64,000 nt of DNA from Pseudomonas sp. UFMG81 (GTDB lineage Bacteria; Pseudomonadota; Gammaproteobacteria; Pseudomonadales; Pseudomonadaceae). Each line of letters starts with the position of its first letter. Within the stretch, counting starts at the first letter, position 1. The stretch is from contig NZ_JACAFQ010000002.1 of assembly GCF_015354575.1 (NCBI RefSeq), positions 784 through 64,783 of the forward strand. The letters are read 5' to 3'. The notes under the pieces are model-generated. The model did no database searches, was not told where the DNA came from, and was given only the letters and a program-made list of their open reading frames with translations. The position numbers and the translations under genes were made by a program. This document shows positions 9,787 through 17,269 of the stretch, in pieces.

Positions 9787-10181
9787 CCACGCACCAACGC
9801 CACCAGGGGCTTGCTGCGCTGGTAGCGGGCCAGGCGCGAGGCCAGGGCGTCGGGCAGGCGGTCCGCCGGGGTGAAGGCCAGGTGTTGGTAGAAGGGCTGC
9901 AATGCTGGCTCGCAGAACAGCCAGACCGGGCCGGCTCCCGCTTTGAGTGCGGCTTCGATCAGGCGCGAAGCCAGCTGTTGCCCACGCCATCGCGGGGCGA
10001 CGAACAATCCCGTCAGCCACTGGCCCCCTGCGACCGGTATGAGGTTCATGCCTGCCACGATCTCATCGGCGCGGGCCACCCACTGCACACCCTCGCCCGC
10101 AGCGCGCATGCGCGAGCCGTGCTGGCGGTAGAACAGGTCCAGCAGGCGGCGCTGGAGAGGGGGGAGGGGGGTGAAGTTCAG
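9741..10181 (-). CDS. GNAT-family N-acetyltransferase
   Basis: The frame shows a GNAT acetyl-CoA site: [24 protein letters not shown] carries the R/Q-x-x-G-x-G/A-like loop ([11 protein letters not shown]), followed by [18 protein letters not shown]. The start is uncertain. An ATG exists at 10292, but that extension is encoded by a REP pair, so I place the start near the LLNFTPLPP segment (a CTG at 10181); ATG at 10109 is a shorter alternative. The 3' end overlaps the convergent def gene by 46 bases. The substrate is unknown. Confidence 0.65.
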   Translation of the reverse strand: MNFTPLPPLQRRLLDLFYRQHGSRMRAAGEGVQWVARADEIVAGMNLIPVAGGQWLTGLFVAPRWRGQQLASRLIEAALKAGAGPVWLFCEPALQPFYQHLAFTPADRLPDALASRLARYQRSKPLVALVRGQSSATSSPGNSTSV

Positions 10182-10211
10182 CAGGGGAAGGCCTAAAGGG
10201 CTGCGGCGCCG

Positions 10212-10280
10212 CCCATCGCTGGCAAGCCAGCTCCCACAGAGACAGCGCAGAACCTGTGGGAGCTGGCTTGCCAGCGATGA
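10212..10280. repeat. REP pair (inverted)
   Basis: CATCGCTGGCAAGCCAGCTCCCACAG faces CTGTGGGAGCTGGCTTGCCAGCGATG, a near-perfect palindrome at the 5' end of the GNAT gene. Bases 10293-10530 beyond it hold no other gene that I can support. Confidence 0.85.
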
Positions 10281-10530
10281 GGGCGAGCGCATGGCTGGAA
10301 ATATCGAATGCGCACTTTGTCGCAGATTGTTGCAAATCCGGCAAGGCTGAATATCCGACTTTGGGGTTCAACTATTCCTGGCCGGGAGTAGACTTTTCCA
10401 CATCCCCCCGGCAGTACGACAAAGCGGGATCGGTACTTCGTGTCATCTTCGTAGTCGATGACAACTTCTCCGCGCCAGTGACGGCATCAGAAGTCACACG
10501 ATCAGCTTGATAGCCATCAAGGTCGCATCC

Positions 10531-10788
10531 ATGAAAGCCCTACTGATTCTTGCATTGGTCGGTATGTCCTCGTTCGCCCTCGCCGAAGAGGCCAAGCCCG
10601 CCGCCAGCCAACCCGTGGTCGAGCAGTACGACTATTCCACCAACCTCGACATCAAGCGCGTGATCAGCCTGTCGACCATCCCCAATGTCTGCGAGGTGGT
10701 GCCTGCCACCATGACCTACGAAGACCACCAGGGCCAGATACACACCCTCCAGTACCGCGCCATGGGCGAGGGTTGCAAGCAAGGCTGA
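10531..10788 (+). CDS. DUF2790-family small periplasmic protein
   Basis: An 85-residue protein with a cleavable signal peptide (MKALLILALVGMSSFALA, cut before EEAKP). The mature part QYDYSTNLDIKRVISLST...CEVVPATMTYEDHQGQIHTLQYRAMGEGC matches the DUF2790 pattern found in Pseudomonas, with two Cys that could form a disulfide. The function is unknown. The ATG at 10531 was chosen over the upstream ATG at 10507 because it begins the signal peptide. Confidence 0.85.
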   Translation: MKALLILALVGMSSFALAEEAKPAASQPVVEQYDYSTNLDIKRVISLSTIPNVCEVVPATMTYEDHQGQIHTLQYRAMGEGCKQG

Positions 10789-10796
10789 GGTGATCC

Positions 10797-11003
10797 TGTG
10801 GCAGCGGGTTTACCCGCGAACATGACGCCGCGGTGCATGGCACGGGCTGCGCCCGTGTTCGCGGCTAAAGCCGCTCCCTGACCGCGCCATTCTCAAGGCT
10901 CGCGGTGTATCTGTAGGAGCCGGCTTGCCGGCGAACCGGGCACCACGGTGGATGGCACCGGCTGCGCCGGTGTTCGCCGGCAAGCCGGCTCCTACGGAGA
11001 CTG
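10797..11003. repeat. Two consecutive REP pairs
   Basis: The first pair spans about 10797-10881 (GCGGGTTTACCCGCGAAC with GTTCGCGGCTAAAGCCGC). The second spans about 10911-11003 (TGTAGGAGCCGGCTTGCCGG with CCGGCAAGCCGGCTCCTAC). They separate the DUF2790 gene from the convergent MocR gene. Confidence 0.85.
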
Positions 11004-11058
11004 GGTTGACTGTAGATGCCGGCTTTACTGGCGAACCGGCCGATACCGACATCCCGGC

Positions 11059-12420
11059 TCAGCCACTGGCCAGCACCTTGGCGACCACCTCCAGCCCCTG
11101 CTTCAACTGCGCCCGGCTGTGCGCCGCCGACAGGCTGATGCGCACGCCCTGTAGCGCCTGGGCACCTATCGCGAACACCGCCGCCGGCACGATCTCCACC
11201 CCTTGTTCACGACAGCGCGCCACCACCCATTCGGCGTCCCTGGGCGTGACCACCCAGGCATGCGGCGAGGCTTCGCTGTCGGCCACCAGCGCCGGCCCCA
11301 GCAACGTGCGCGCCAAGCGCCAGCGCTGGCCGATCTCTTCGCGCTGCCAGGCCAGGCGCCGGGTGGCCGTGCCATCGGCGATCCACTGGCAGGCGATGCG
11401 CAGGTTCAGCGGCGAGACCGGCCAGTGGCTTGCCCGGGCATGGGGGTCGACCTGGTCGAGCAGCGCGGGGCTGGCGACGATCCAGCCCAGGCGCAGCCCG
11501 GCGGCGACGGTCTTGGACAGGCTGCTGATCAGCACGCCGCGCCCCTCCAGCAGCGGGTAGAGCGGCGCGCGGTCGGTCAGTGCGCCGTACACATCGTCCT
11601 CGATCACCAGCAGCCCATGGCGCTTGACCACCTCGGCCAGCGCCTGGCGGCGCGCCTCGTCCATGCAGGCGGCGGTCGGGTTGTGCAGGGTGGGGGTGAT
11701 CACCAGCACCCGCGCCCCACTGGCACGGGTGACCCGGTCCAGCTCGTCCGCGCGCAAGCCCTGGCCATCCAGCGCCACACCATGCACCGGCAGGCGCAAC
11801 TGGCGGCAGGCGGCCTTGATCCCCGGGGCGGTCAGCGCTTCCACCATCACCGGCTCGCCCGCCTGGCACAGCGACTGCAACAGGGTGGTCAGGGCCTGCT
11901 GCGCGCCACCGCAAAGCAGCAACTCGTCCGGCGCCAGGGCCAGGCCACGGTTGGCCAGCCAACGGGCACCGTGCACGCGGCCGAGCAGCAGCTGTTCGGG
12001 CCCCAGGTAATGGTCCAGCAGGTCGCTGGCCCCCTGGGCGAGCAGGGCCCGCAGGCTGTGTTCGAGGTCGTGGTTGTGCGGGTCGGCCACCGGCACGTTG
12101 GTCGACAGGTCGATCAGCGCGGGTTGGTGGCCCTGCTGCTTGAGGCGGAACAGCGTCGCCTCCTTGCTCCCCGCCAGCACATAGGTGCCGCGGCCCACCT
12201 CGCCAGACACCAGGTGCCGCGCCGCCGCCTCGCGGTAGGCCTGCTGCGTGGTGCTGGGGTTGAGCCCCAGGCTCCAGGCCAGGCGCCGCTGCGGCGGCAG
12301 GCGCTCGCCCACTTTCAGCTCGCCACGCTCGATGGCGTTGGCGATGGCGTTGACCAGGGCCAAGTAGCGGGGTTGGTCGTCATCAGCAAGCGTTGGGGTC
12401 CACACGAAATTGCCACCCAT
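11059..12420 (-). CDS. MocR-type regulator (GntR helix-turn-helix plus aminotransferase fold)
   Basis: About 453 residues. The N-terminal GntR winged helix (YLALVNAIANAIERGELKVGERLPPQRRLAWSL) is followed by a fold-type I aminotransferase domain. The PLP lysine is in ISSLSKTVAAGLRLGW, and VIEDDVYGAL supplies the PLP-binding Asp. MocR proteins regulate a neighbouring gene in response to PLP-linked metabolites, and a PLP enzyme gene lies divergently at 12497. Two in-frame ATGs (12420 and 12441) sit inside the two direct repeats described separately, so the true start is uncertain. Confidence 0.88.
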   Translation of the reverse strand: MGGNFVWTPTLADDDQPRYLALVNAIANAIERGELKVGERLPPQRRLAWSLGLNPSTTQQAYREAAARHLVSGEVGRGTYVLAGSKEATLFRLKQQGHQPALIDLSTNVPVADPHNHDLEHSLRALLAQGASDLLDHYLGPEQLLLGRVHGARWLANRGLALAPDELLLCGGAQQALTTLLQSLCQAGEPVMVEALTAPGIKAACRQLRLPVHGVALDGQGLRADELDRVTRASGARVLVITPTLHNPTAACMDEARRQALAEVVKRHGLLVIEDDVYGALTDRAPLYPLLEGRGVLISSLSKTVAAGLRLGWIVASPALLDQVDPHARASHWPVSPLNLRIACQWIADGTATRRLAWQREEIGQRWRLARTLLGPALVADSEASPHAWVVTPRDAEWVVARCREQGVEIVPAAVFAIGAQALQGVRISLSAAHSRAQLKQGLEVVAKVLASG

Positions 12421-12446
12421 GCAATATAACTTTGGACCCATACAAT
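12415..12446. promoter_or_regulatory. Candidate MocR operator: two direct repeats 21 bp apart
   Basis: ACCCATGCAAT (12415-12425) and ACCCATACAAT (12436-12446) are identical at 10 of 11 positions and lie exactly 21 bp apart, so on one face of the helix. They sit between, and overlap, the MocR start and the divergent dehydratase promoter. MocR-type regulators commonly bind such direct repeats. Confidence 0.6.
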
Positions 12447-12496
12447 GCCCGGCGCTTAGGATCGGTACAACCTCCCAGCGATAAAGGACACCCGCC

Positions 12497-13462
12497 ATGT
12501 TCGACCTGCCCGCCCTGCGCGAAGCCGCCACCTTCGTCCACCAGCATGTTCCGCCCACCCCGCAGCACGCCTGGCCGCTGTTGAGCGAGCGGGTGGGCTG
12601 CGAGCTGTGGGTCAAGCATGAAAACCACGCCCCCACCGGCGCCTTCAAGGTGCGCGGCGGGCTGGTCTACGTGCGCTCGCTGTTGGCCTCCGGCCAGGTG
12701 CCGCGCGGGCTGGTCACCGCCACCCGCGGCAATCACGGCCAGAGCATGGCCCTGGCGGCGCGCCAGGCCGGCCTGCCGCTGGTGATCGTGGTGCCCCAGG
12801 GCAACTCGCGGGAGAAGAATGCCGCGATGAAGGCGCTGGGCGCCGAGCTGGTGGAACACGGCGCGGACTTCGACGTGGCGCGCGAGGAAGCGGCGCGGCT
12901 GGCGCAGCAGCGTGGCTACGCCATGGTGCCGTCGTTCCACCCGGAGCTGGTGCGCGGCGTGGCCACCTACGCGCTGGAGCTGTTCGAGGCGGTCGCCGAC
13001 CTGGATTGCGTGTACGTGCCGATCGGCATGGGTTCGGGCATCTGCGGGCTGATCCAGGCGCGCAACCTGTTGGGGCTGCGCACCGAGATCGTCGGGGTAG
13101 TGTCCAGTGCGGCGGACGCCTATGCGCAGAGCTTCGAGCAAGGGCGCATCGTCACCACCGCCAGCGCCGACACCTTCGCCGACGGCATGGCCTGCCGGGT
13201 ACCGCACCCCGAGGCCTTCGCCCTGGTGCGCGAGCATGCCGCGCGCATCGTGCGGGTGAGCGACGCCGAGATCGCTGCGGCCATGCGCCTGTACCACGAA
13301 ACCACCCACAACACCGCCGAAGGCGCCGGGGCCGCAGCGCTGGCCGCGCTGATGCAGGAGCGCGGGCGCCAGGAAGGCAAGCGGGTGGCGGTGGTCCTGA
13401 GCGGGGCGAATGTGGACCGTGAACGGTATGCGCGGGTGTTGGCAGGGGAGGCGCAGACCTGA
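12497..13462 (+). CDS. Threonine/serine dehydratase-like PLP enzyme
   Basis: A 321-residue fold-type II PLP enzyme. The Schiff-base Lys is K51 in HENHAPTGAFKVRGGL, the substrate loop is TRGNHGQSMA, and a glycine-rich phosphate-binding loop GMGSGICG lies near 173. This pattern fits the threonine/serine ammonia-lyase group (2-oxobutanoate or pyruvate plus ammonia) without the ACT regulatory domain of IlvA. A related activity on hydroxy-amino acids is possible. It is divergent from the MocR regulator, which probably controls it. Confidence 0.85.
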   Translation: MFDLPALREAATFVHQHVPPTPQHAWPLLSERVGCELWVKHENHAPTGAFKVRGGLVYVRSLLASGQVPRGLVTATRGNHGQSMALAARQAGLPLVIVVPQGNSREKNAAMKALGAELVEHGADFDVAREEAARLAQQRGYAMVPSFHPELVRGVATYALELFEAVADLDCVYVPIGMGSGICGLIQARNLLGLRTEIVGVVSSAADAYAQSFEQGRIVTTASADTFADGMACRVPHPEAFALVREHAARIVRVSDAEIAAAMRLYHETTHNTAEGAGAAALAALMQERGRQEGKRVAVVLSGANVDRERYARVLAGEAQT

Positions 13463-13533
13463 GAGGAGAAGTCTGTACGGGGCAGTAACTGTCGGGTTCA
13501 ATGGGCGCCCCTGTATTCAGCCTAGAGCCCCCC

Positions 13534-14175
13534 ATGCCTTTCTCGAATGGATTCCTCCTCAGCCTGTCCCTGTGCCTGGACATCGGCGTGGCCAACATCG
13601 CCATGATCACCTTGGCCATGCAACGCGGTTTTCTCAAGGGCTTCTGGCTTGGCCTGGGCACCTGCGTCGGCGACCTGGTCTATGCCATCGCCGCCCTGGC
13701 CGGGATGACCGTGCTGCTGCAGTTCGAAAGCGTGCGCTGGACCCTGTGGCTGGGCGGTTCGGCGTTGCTGGTGTGGTTTGCCGTGAAGATGCTGCTGGCG
13801 GCCTGGCGCGGCGGGCACATGCAGGCCAGCCGCGAGGTGGTGATCGAATCGGGCTGGCGCGAGTTCCTGCGCGGGATCTTCCTGGCCATGTCCTCGCCTA
13901 CCGCGATCCTGTGGTTCGCCGCGGTTGGCGGGGTGCTGATCTCCCGGTCCGGTGGCGGCAGCGCGCTGGAGGCGGGGATGTTCCTCGGTGGTTTCTTCGC
14001 CGCCGGGTTGGTCTGGTGCGTGTCGCTTTGCACCATCGCCAGCCATGGCGGGCGCCTGCTTGGCGACCGGCTGCTGACCTGGTCGTACCTGCTGTCGGCG
14101 GCAATCTTCTGCTACTTCGCGGTGTACGTGATCTGGTCCGGCTATCGCGAGTTCATCCTGGCTGTTCCCGCCTGA
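13534..14175 (+). CDS. LysE-family amino acid exporter
   Basis: A 213-residue membrane protein with about six helices and the LysE/RhtB pattern: an N-terminal LSLCLDIGVANIAMITLAMQ and a central FLRGIFLAMSSPTAILWFAAVGG segment that corresponds to the conserved NP-containing helix of the family. It probably exports an amino acid or derivative. The ATG at 13534 is favoured over the upstream in-frame ATG at 13501. It lies 71 bases behind the threonine dehydratase gene and may share its transcript. Confidence 0.85.
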   Translation: MPFSNGFLLSLSLCLDIGVANIAMITLAMQRGFLKGFWLGLGTCVGDLVYAIAALAGMTVLLQFESVRWTLWLGGSALLVWFAVKMLLAAWRGGHMQASREVVIESGWREFLRGIFLAMSSPTAILWFAAVGGVLISRSGGGSALEAGMFLGGFFAAGLVWCVSLCTIASHGGRLLGDRLLTWSYLLSAAIFCYFAVYVIWSGYREFILAVPA

Positions 14176-14496
14176 AACGGCAGGGTTGCGCCAGGCGCTG
14201 TTTATAACTTTGTTTAATCGCCTGCTTAATTATTCAGACGCTTCCTATGCATGTATAGGAAGCGTCTGAATTGATAAATTCATGGTGGTTAAAATCTCTC
14301 GTTATTTTTATAAATAACGATTTGAAATAATTTCGTAATTCTTCTTTTGAATCATTAACTTGTATATGAGTGCGCAAAAAGTTGCGCACTTTCATTGCCT
14401 TATGATCCGGGTACTTATTTACCGCTCTAGCGCGACCTCTTACTTGCACGCAATGCAAGTGGGGCGCCTTGGACGTACCTGTCATAAGGAATGCGA
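14176..14496. other. AT-rich leader before vgrG with three inverted repeats
   Basis: This 321-base gap is clearly AT-richer than its surroundings. It holds a perfect 16-bp inverted repeat (14233-14248 with 14255-14270), a 9-bp one (14369-14377 with 14382-14390), and a 7-bp one (14442-14448 with 14454-14460). The short frames across it lack family resemblance. It probably contains the vgrG promoter and leader. Confidence 0.6.
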
Positions 14497-16539
14497 ATGT
14501 CCGGCCCTGGCGATCAACCCCCTTTCAGTTTGCAGGTTCATGGTGTTCAAACGGACTTGCAGGTTTTGCGCTTCAAAGGGTCAGAGGCACTGAGTTGCCC
14601 CTATTCATTCCACCTCGAACTGGTCAGTGAAGACCCGTCGCTCGACCTCGAAAGCCTGCTGCACAAACTGGCCACGCTGCGGGTCGGCAACGACGAACAG
14701 TGCTTCCACGGCCAGGTCGCCAGCGTCGCCCAGGCTGACAGCGGGCGGCGGCTGACCCATTACCGGCTGGAGCTGGTACCGCGCCTGGCCAGCCTGGCGC
14801 ACTGCCGCAACCTGCGGATTTTCCAGCAGCAAACCGTGCCGCAGATCATCGCCGGGGTGCTCAAGGCCCACGGCATCCTCGCCGACGCCTACGTGTTCCG
14901 CCTCGGCCCCGCCCCATACCCAAAGCGCGAGTACTGCACCCAATACGACGAGACCGACCTCGCCTTCGTGCAGCGCCTGTGCGAGGAGGAGGGGCTGCAC
15001 TACCACTTCGAGCACAGTGCCGACGCCCACCTGCTGGTGTTCGGTGACGAGCAGAGCGCCTTCCCGCGCCTGGCGCGGCCCACCCCCTTCGCGCCGGACA
15101 GCGGCCAGGTCGCCCAGCAGCCGGTGGTCAGCCAGTTCGGCGCGCGGGTAGCGGCGCGCACCGGGCGGGTCAGCCGGCGCGACTACGACCCGCTCAAGCC
15201 CAAGCTGCTGCTCGAAGCCCAGCATCAACCCGAGCTGCCCGTGCCCCAGCCAGACCTTGAGGACTACGGCTACCCGGGGTACTTCAGCGACCGCGAGCGT
15301 GGCCGCCAACTGAGCCAGCGGGCCCTGGAAGGCCACCGCGCCGACTACCTGCAAGCCGAAGGCAACAGCGACCAACCGGCCTTGCGCTGCGGCCATTTCT
15401 TCACCCTCGAAGCACACCCACGCGCGGCCTGGAACGCGCTTTGGCTGTTGGCCGAGGTGACCCACGAGGGCCACCAACCCCAGGTGCTGGAGGAGGCCGC
15501 CGGCAGCACCGCCGGCGAGGCCTGGCAAGGCTACCGCAACACCTTCAAGGCCTTGCCCTGGGGCACCCCCTACCGGCCCCCCGCACCCAGCCCTCGGCCT
15601 CGGGTGCATGGCGCCCAGACCGCCCGGGTGACCGGCCCGCAAGGGGAGGAGATCCACTGCGACCGCCTTGGCCGGATCAAGGTGCAGTTCCACTGGGATC
15701 GCGAAGGCCGGCTCGATGAAAAGTCCAGCTGCTGGCTGCGCGTCGCCAGCCAGTGGGCCGGCAACCAGTACGGCGGGCTGGTCATCCCGCGGGTCGGCAT
15801 GGAAGTGCTGGTGAGCTTCCTCGACGGCAACCCCGACCGGCCGCTGGTCACCGGCTGCCTGTACCACGCCGAGCACCACCCGCCCTATGAGCTGCCCGCC
15901 AACAAGACCCGCAGCGTGTTCAAGACCCAAAGCTCGCCCGCCGCCCAAGGCCACAACGAGCTGCGCATCGAGGACCGCGCCGGCCAGGAGCAGATCTACA
16001 TCCACGCCCAGCGTGACTGGGAGCAGCGCATTGGCCACGACCAGCGCAGCCACGTCGGCCATGAGCGCCACGACACGGTGCTGGCCGACGTGCACAGCGA
16101 GTACCACGCCCAGCAACACCGCACCGTGCACGGCGACCGCAAGACCGAGCTGCGCGGAGACGATCACCAGACCGTCGGCAACACCCGGCACATCACCCTG
16201 GGCCAGGCCCTGCTGGTGGAGGCCGGGCAGGAAATCCACCTGTCGGCCGGCAAGCGCCTGGTGCTGGATGCCGGCAGCGAGGTGGTGCTGCGGGCGGGCG
16301 GTGGTTTCGTGCGGATCGCGGCTGGCGGGGTGACCGTGGGTGGCTCGCTGTATGTCGACTCCAGTGGCCAGGTCGCCGCCGGCACCCCGGCCGCGCCGCT
16401 GCTGCCGGGTATCACGGCCGAAGCCGAACGCTCGGTGGCGGGCCTGCCGCTGACCCAGGCGCAACTCGACACCTTCCGGCGCAGCGCCGCGTTCTGCGAG
16501 GAATGCGAGCGGTGCAAGGAGGGTGTCTGTGAGCTGTGA
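14497..16539 (+). CDS. vgrG: Type VI secretion spike protein VgrG
   Basis: A 680-residue spike protein. The N-terminal gp27-like part includes YCTQYDETDLAFVQRLCEEE and HYHFEH (about 145-172). The gp5-like OB fold runs from CDRLGRIKVQFHWD (about 388) through SQWAGNQYGGLVIPRVGMEV to GNPDRPLVTGCLYH. A repetitive needle (HDTVLADVHSEYHAQQHRTVHG) follows. The C-terminus departs from the usual form, with a Cys-rich tail CEECERCKEGVCEL. AAGGA sits six bases before the ATG at 14497; another ATG at 14491 is too close to it. It heads the DUF4123-Rhs operon and should deliver the Rhs effector. Confidence 0.93.
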   Translation: MSGPGDQPPFSLQVHGVQTDLQVLRFKGSEALSCPYSFHLELVSEDPSLDLESLLHKLATLRVGNDEQCFHGQVASVAQADSGRRLTHYRLELVPRLASLAHCRNLRIFQQQTVPQIIAGVLKAHGILADAYVFRLGPAPYPKREYCTQYDETDLAFVQRLCEEEGLHYHFEHSADAHLLVFGDEQSAFPRLARPTPFAPDSGQVAQQPVVSQFGARVAARTGRVSRRDYDPLKPKLLLEAQHQPELPVPQPDLEDYGYPGYFSDRERGRQLSQRALEGHRADYLQAEGNSDQPALRCGHFFTLEAHPRAAWNALWLLAEVTHEGHQPQVLEEAAGSTAGEAWQGYRNTFKALPWGTPYRPPAPSPRPRVHGAQTARVTGPQGEEIHCDRLGRIKVQFHWDREGRLDEKSSCWLRVASQWAGNQYGGLVIPRVGMEVLVSFLDGNPDRPLVTGCLYHAEHHPPYELPANKTRSVFKTQSSPAAQGHNELRIEDRAGQEQIYIHAQRDWEQRIGHDQRSHVGHERHDTVLADVHSEYHAQQHRTVHGDRKTELRGDDHQTVGNTRHITLGQALLVEAGQEIHLSAGKRLVLDAGSEVVLRAGGGFVRIAAGGVTVGGSLYVDSSGQVAAGTPAAPLLPGITAEAERSVAGLPLTQAQLDTFRRSAAFCEECERCKEGVCEL

Positions 16540-17269
16540 AACCCTCACCCCCCAAGCCTGGCTGGCGGCCAGCCCGCTGGCCGATGGCGAGCGGCTGTAC
16601 GTGGTGTTCGGCAGCCTTGCGCAGGCCGACACACTGGCGGCCTACCGGCAACACGATGGCTCGCACGTGCCCCAGCCGTTGTGGAAAGGCACCCCCTACG
16701 CCGGCTGGCTGGAGGCCATGCCCTACCTGGTGGAGGCCGCGCCGCAAGGGGCGTTCCTCACCTGGTGCGGCAACCAGCGCTGCCGTGACTGGGGCTGGCT
16801 GGCGGTGTCCTCGCACCCACCGGCCCTGGTGTTCGACTACCTGCGCAGCCTGACCCAGGTGAAGCTGCCCGACGGCACCGCGGTGTTCCTGCGCCTGTGG
16901 GACGGCCATCAGTTGCTGGCCCTGCTCGATCACCACGCGCCAGGCGAGGCGCCGCTGCTGCCGGTGTTCAGCCGCGCCTGGAGCAACGGCCAGGCCCGCC
17001 CGCTGCGCCAGGTGCCGCGCCTGAGCATCGAACCCTTCCCCTGGTGGCAGGCCAGCGCCGCGCTGCTCGAGCACCTGCACCGCCACGACCCCGGCCCGGT
17101 GCTGGACAACCTCATGCAATGGCTGCGCGAGGCCCATGCCGACCTCTACTTCGCCCTCCCCGAGGCCAACCTGCGCTGCAAGGTCGCGCGCCTGGCCCTG
17201 GGTGCTCCGCTCGACCCGCCAGCCCTGGAACGGCTGCTGGCGCACGTGAACAAGGACATCACGCCATGA
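16523..17269 (+). CDS. DUF4123 effector-loading adaptor
   Basis: A 248-residue protein of the DUF4123 (Tap/TEC) family, which chaperones a T6SS effector onto its VgrG. Typical pieces are LYVVFGSLAQ, PLWKGTPYAGWLEAMPYLVE and GDWGWL-like wording (CRDWGWLAVSS), then FLRLWDGHQLLALLDHH. It starts with GTG at 16523 (a second GTG lies at 16529), overlapping vgrG by 17 bases, and ends in an ATGA overlap with the rhs gene. This tight coupling is expected for an adaptor sitting between spike and cargo. Confidence 0.9.
   Translation: MSVSCETLTPQAWLAASPLADGERLYVVFGSLAQADTLAAYRQHDGSHVPQPLWKGTPYAGWLEAMPYLVEAAPQGAFLTWCGNQRCRDWGWLAVSSHPPALVFDYLRSLTQVKLPDGTAVFLRLWDGHQLLALLDHHAPGEAPLLPVFSRAWSNGQARPLRQVPRLSIEPFPWWQASAALLEHLHRHDPGPVLDNLMQWLREAHADLYFALPEANLRCKVARLALGAPLDPPALERLLAHVNKDITP

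Noticed and set aside
9741-10292. The longer start (ATG 10292) of the GNAT gene
   Set aside because: The extra 37 residues are encoded by a REP pair, an unlikely coding region.
14605-16632. A 675-codon minus-strand frame over vgrG
   Set aside because: Low-complexity shadow frame; the plus strand encodes a complete VgrG.
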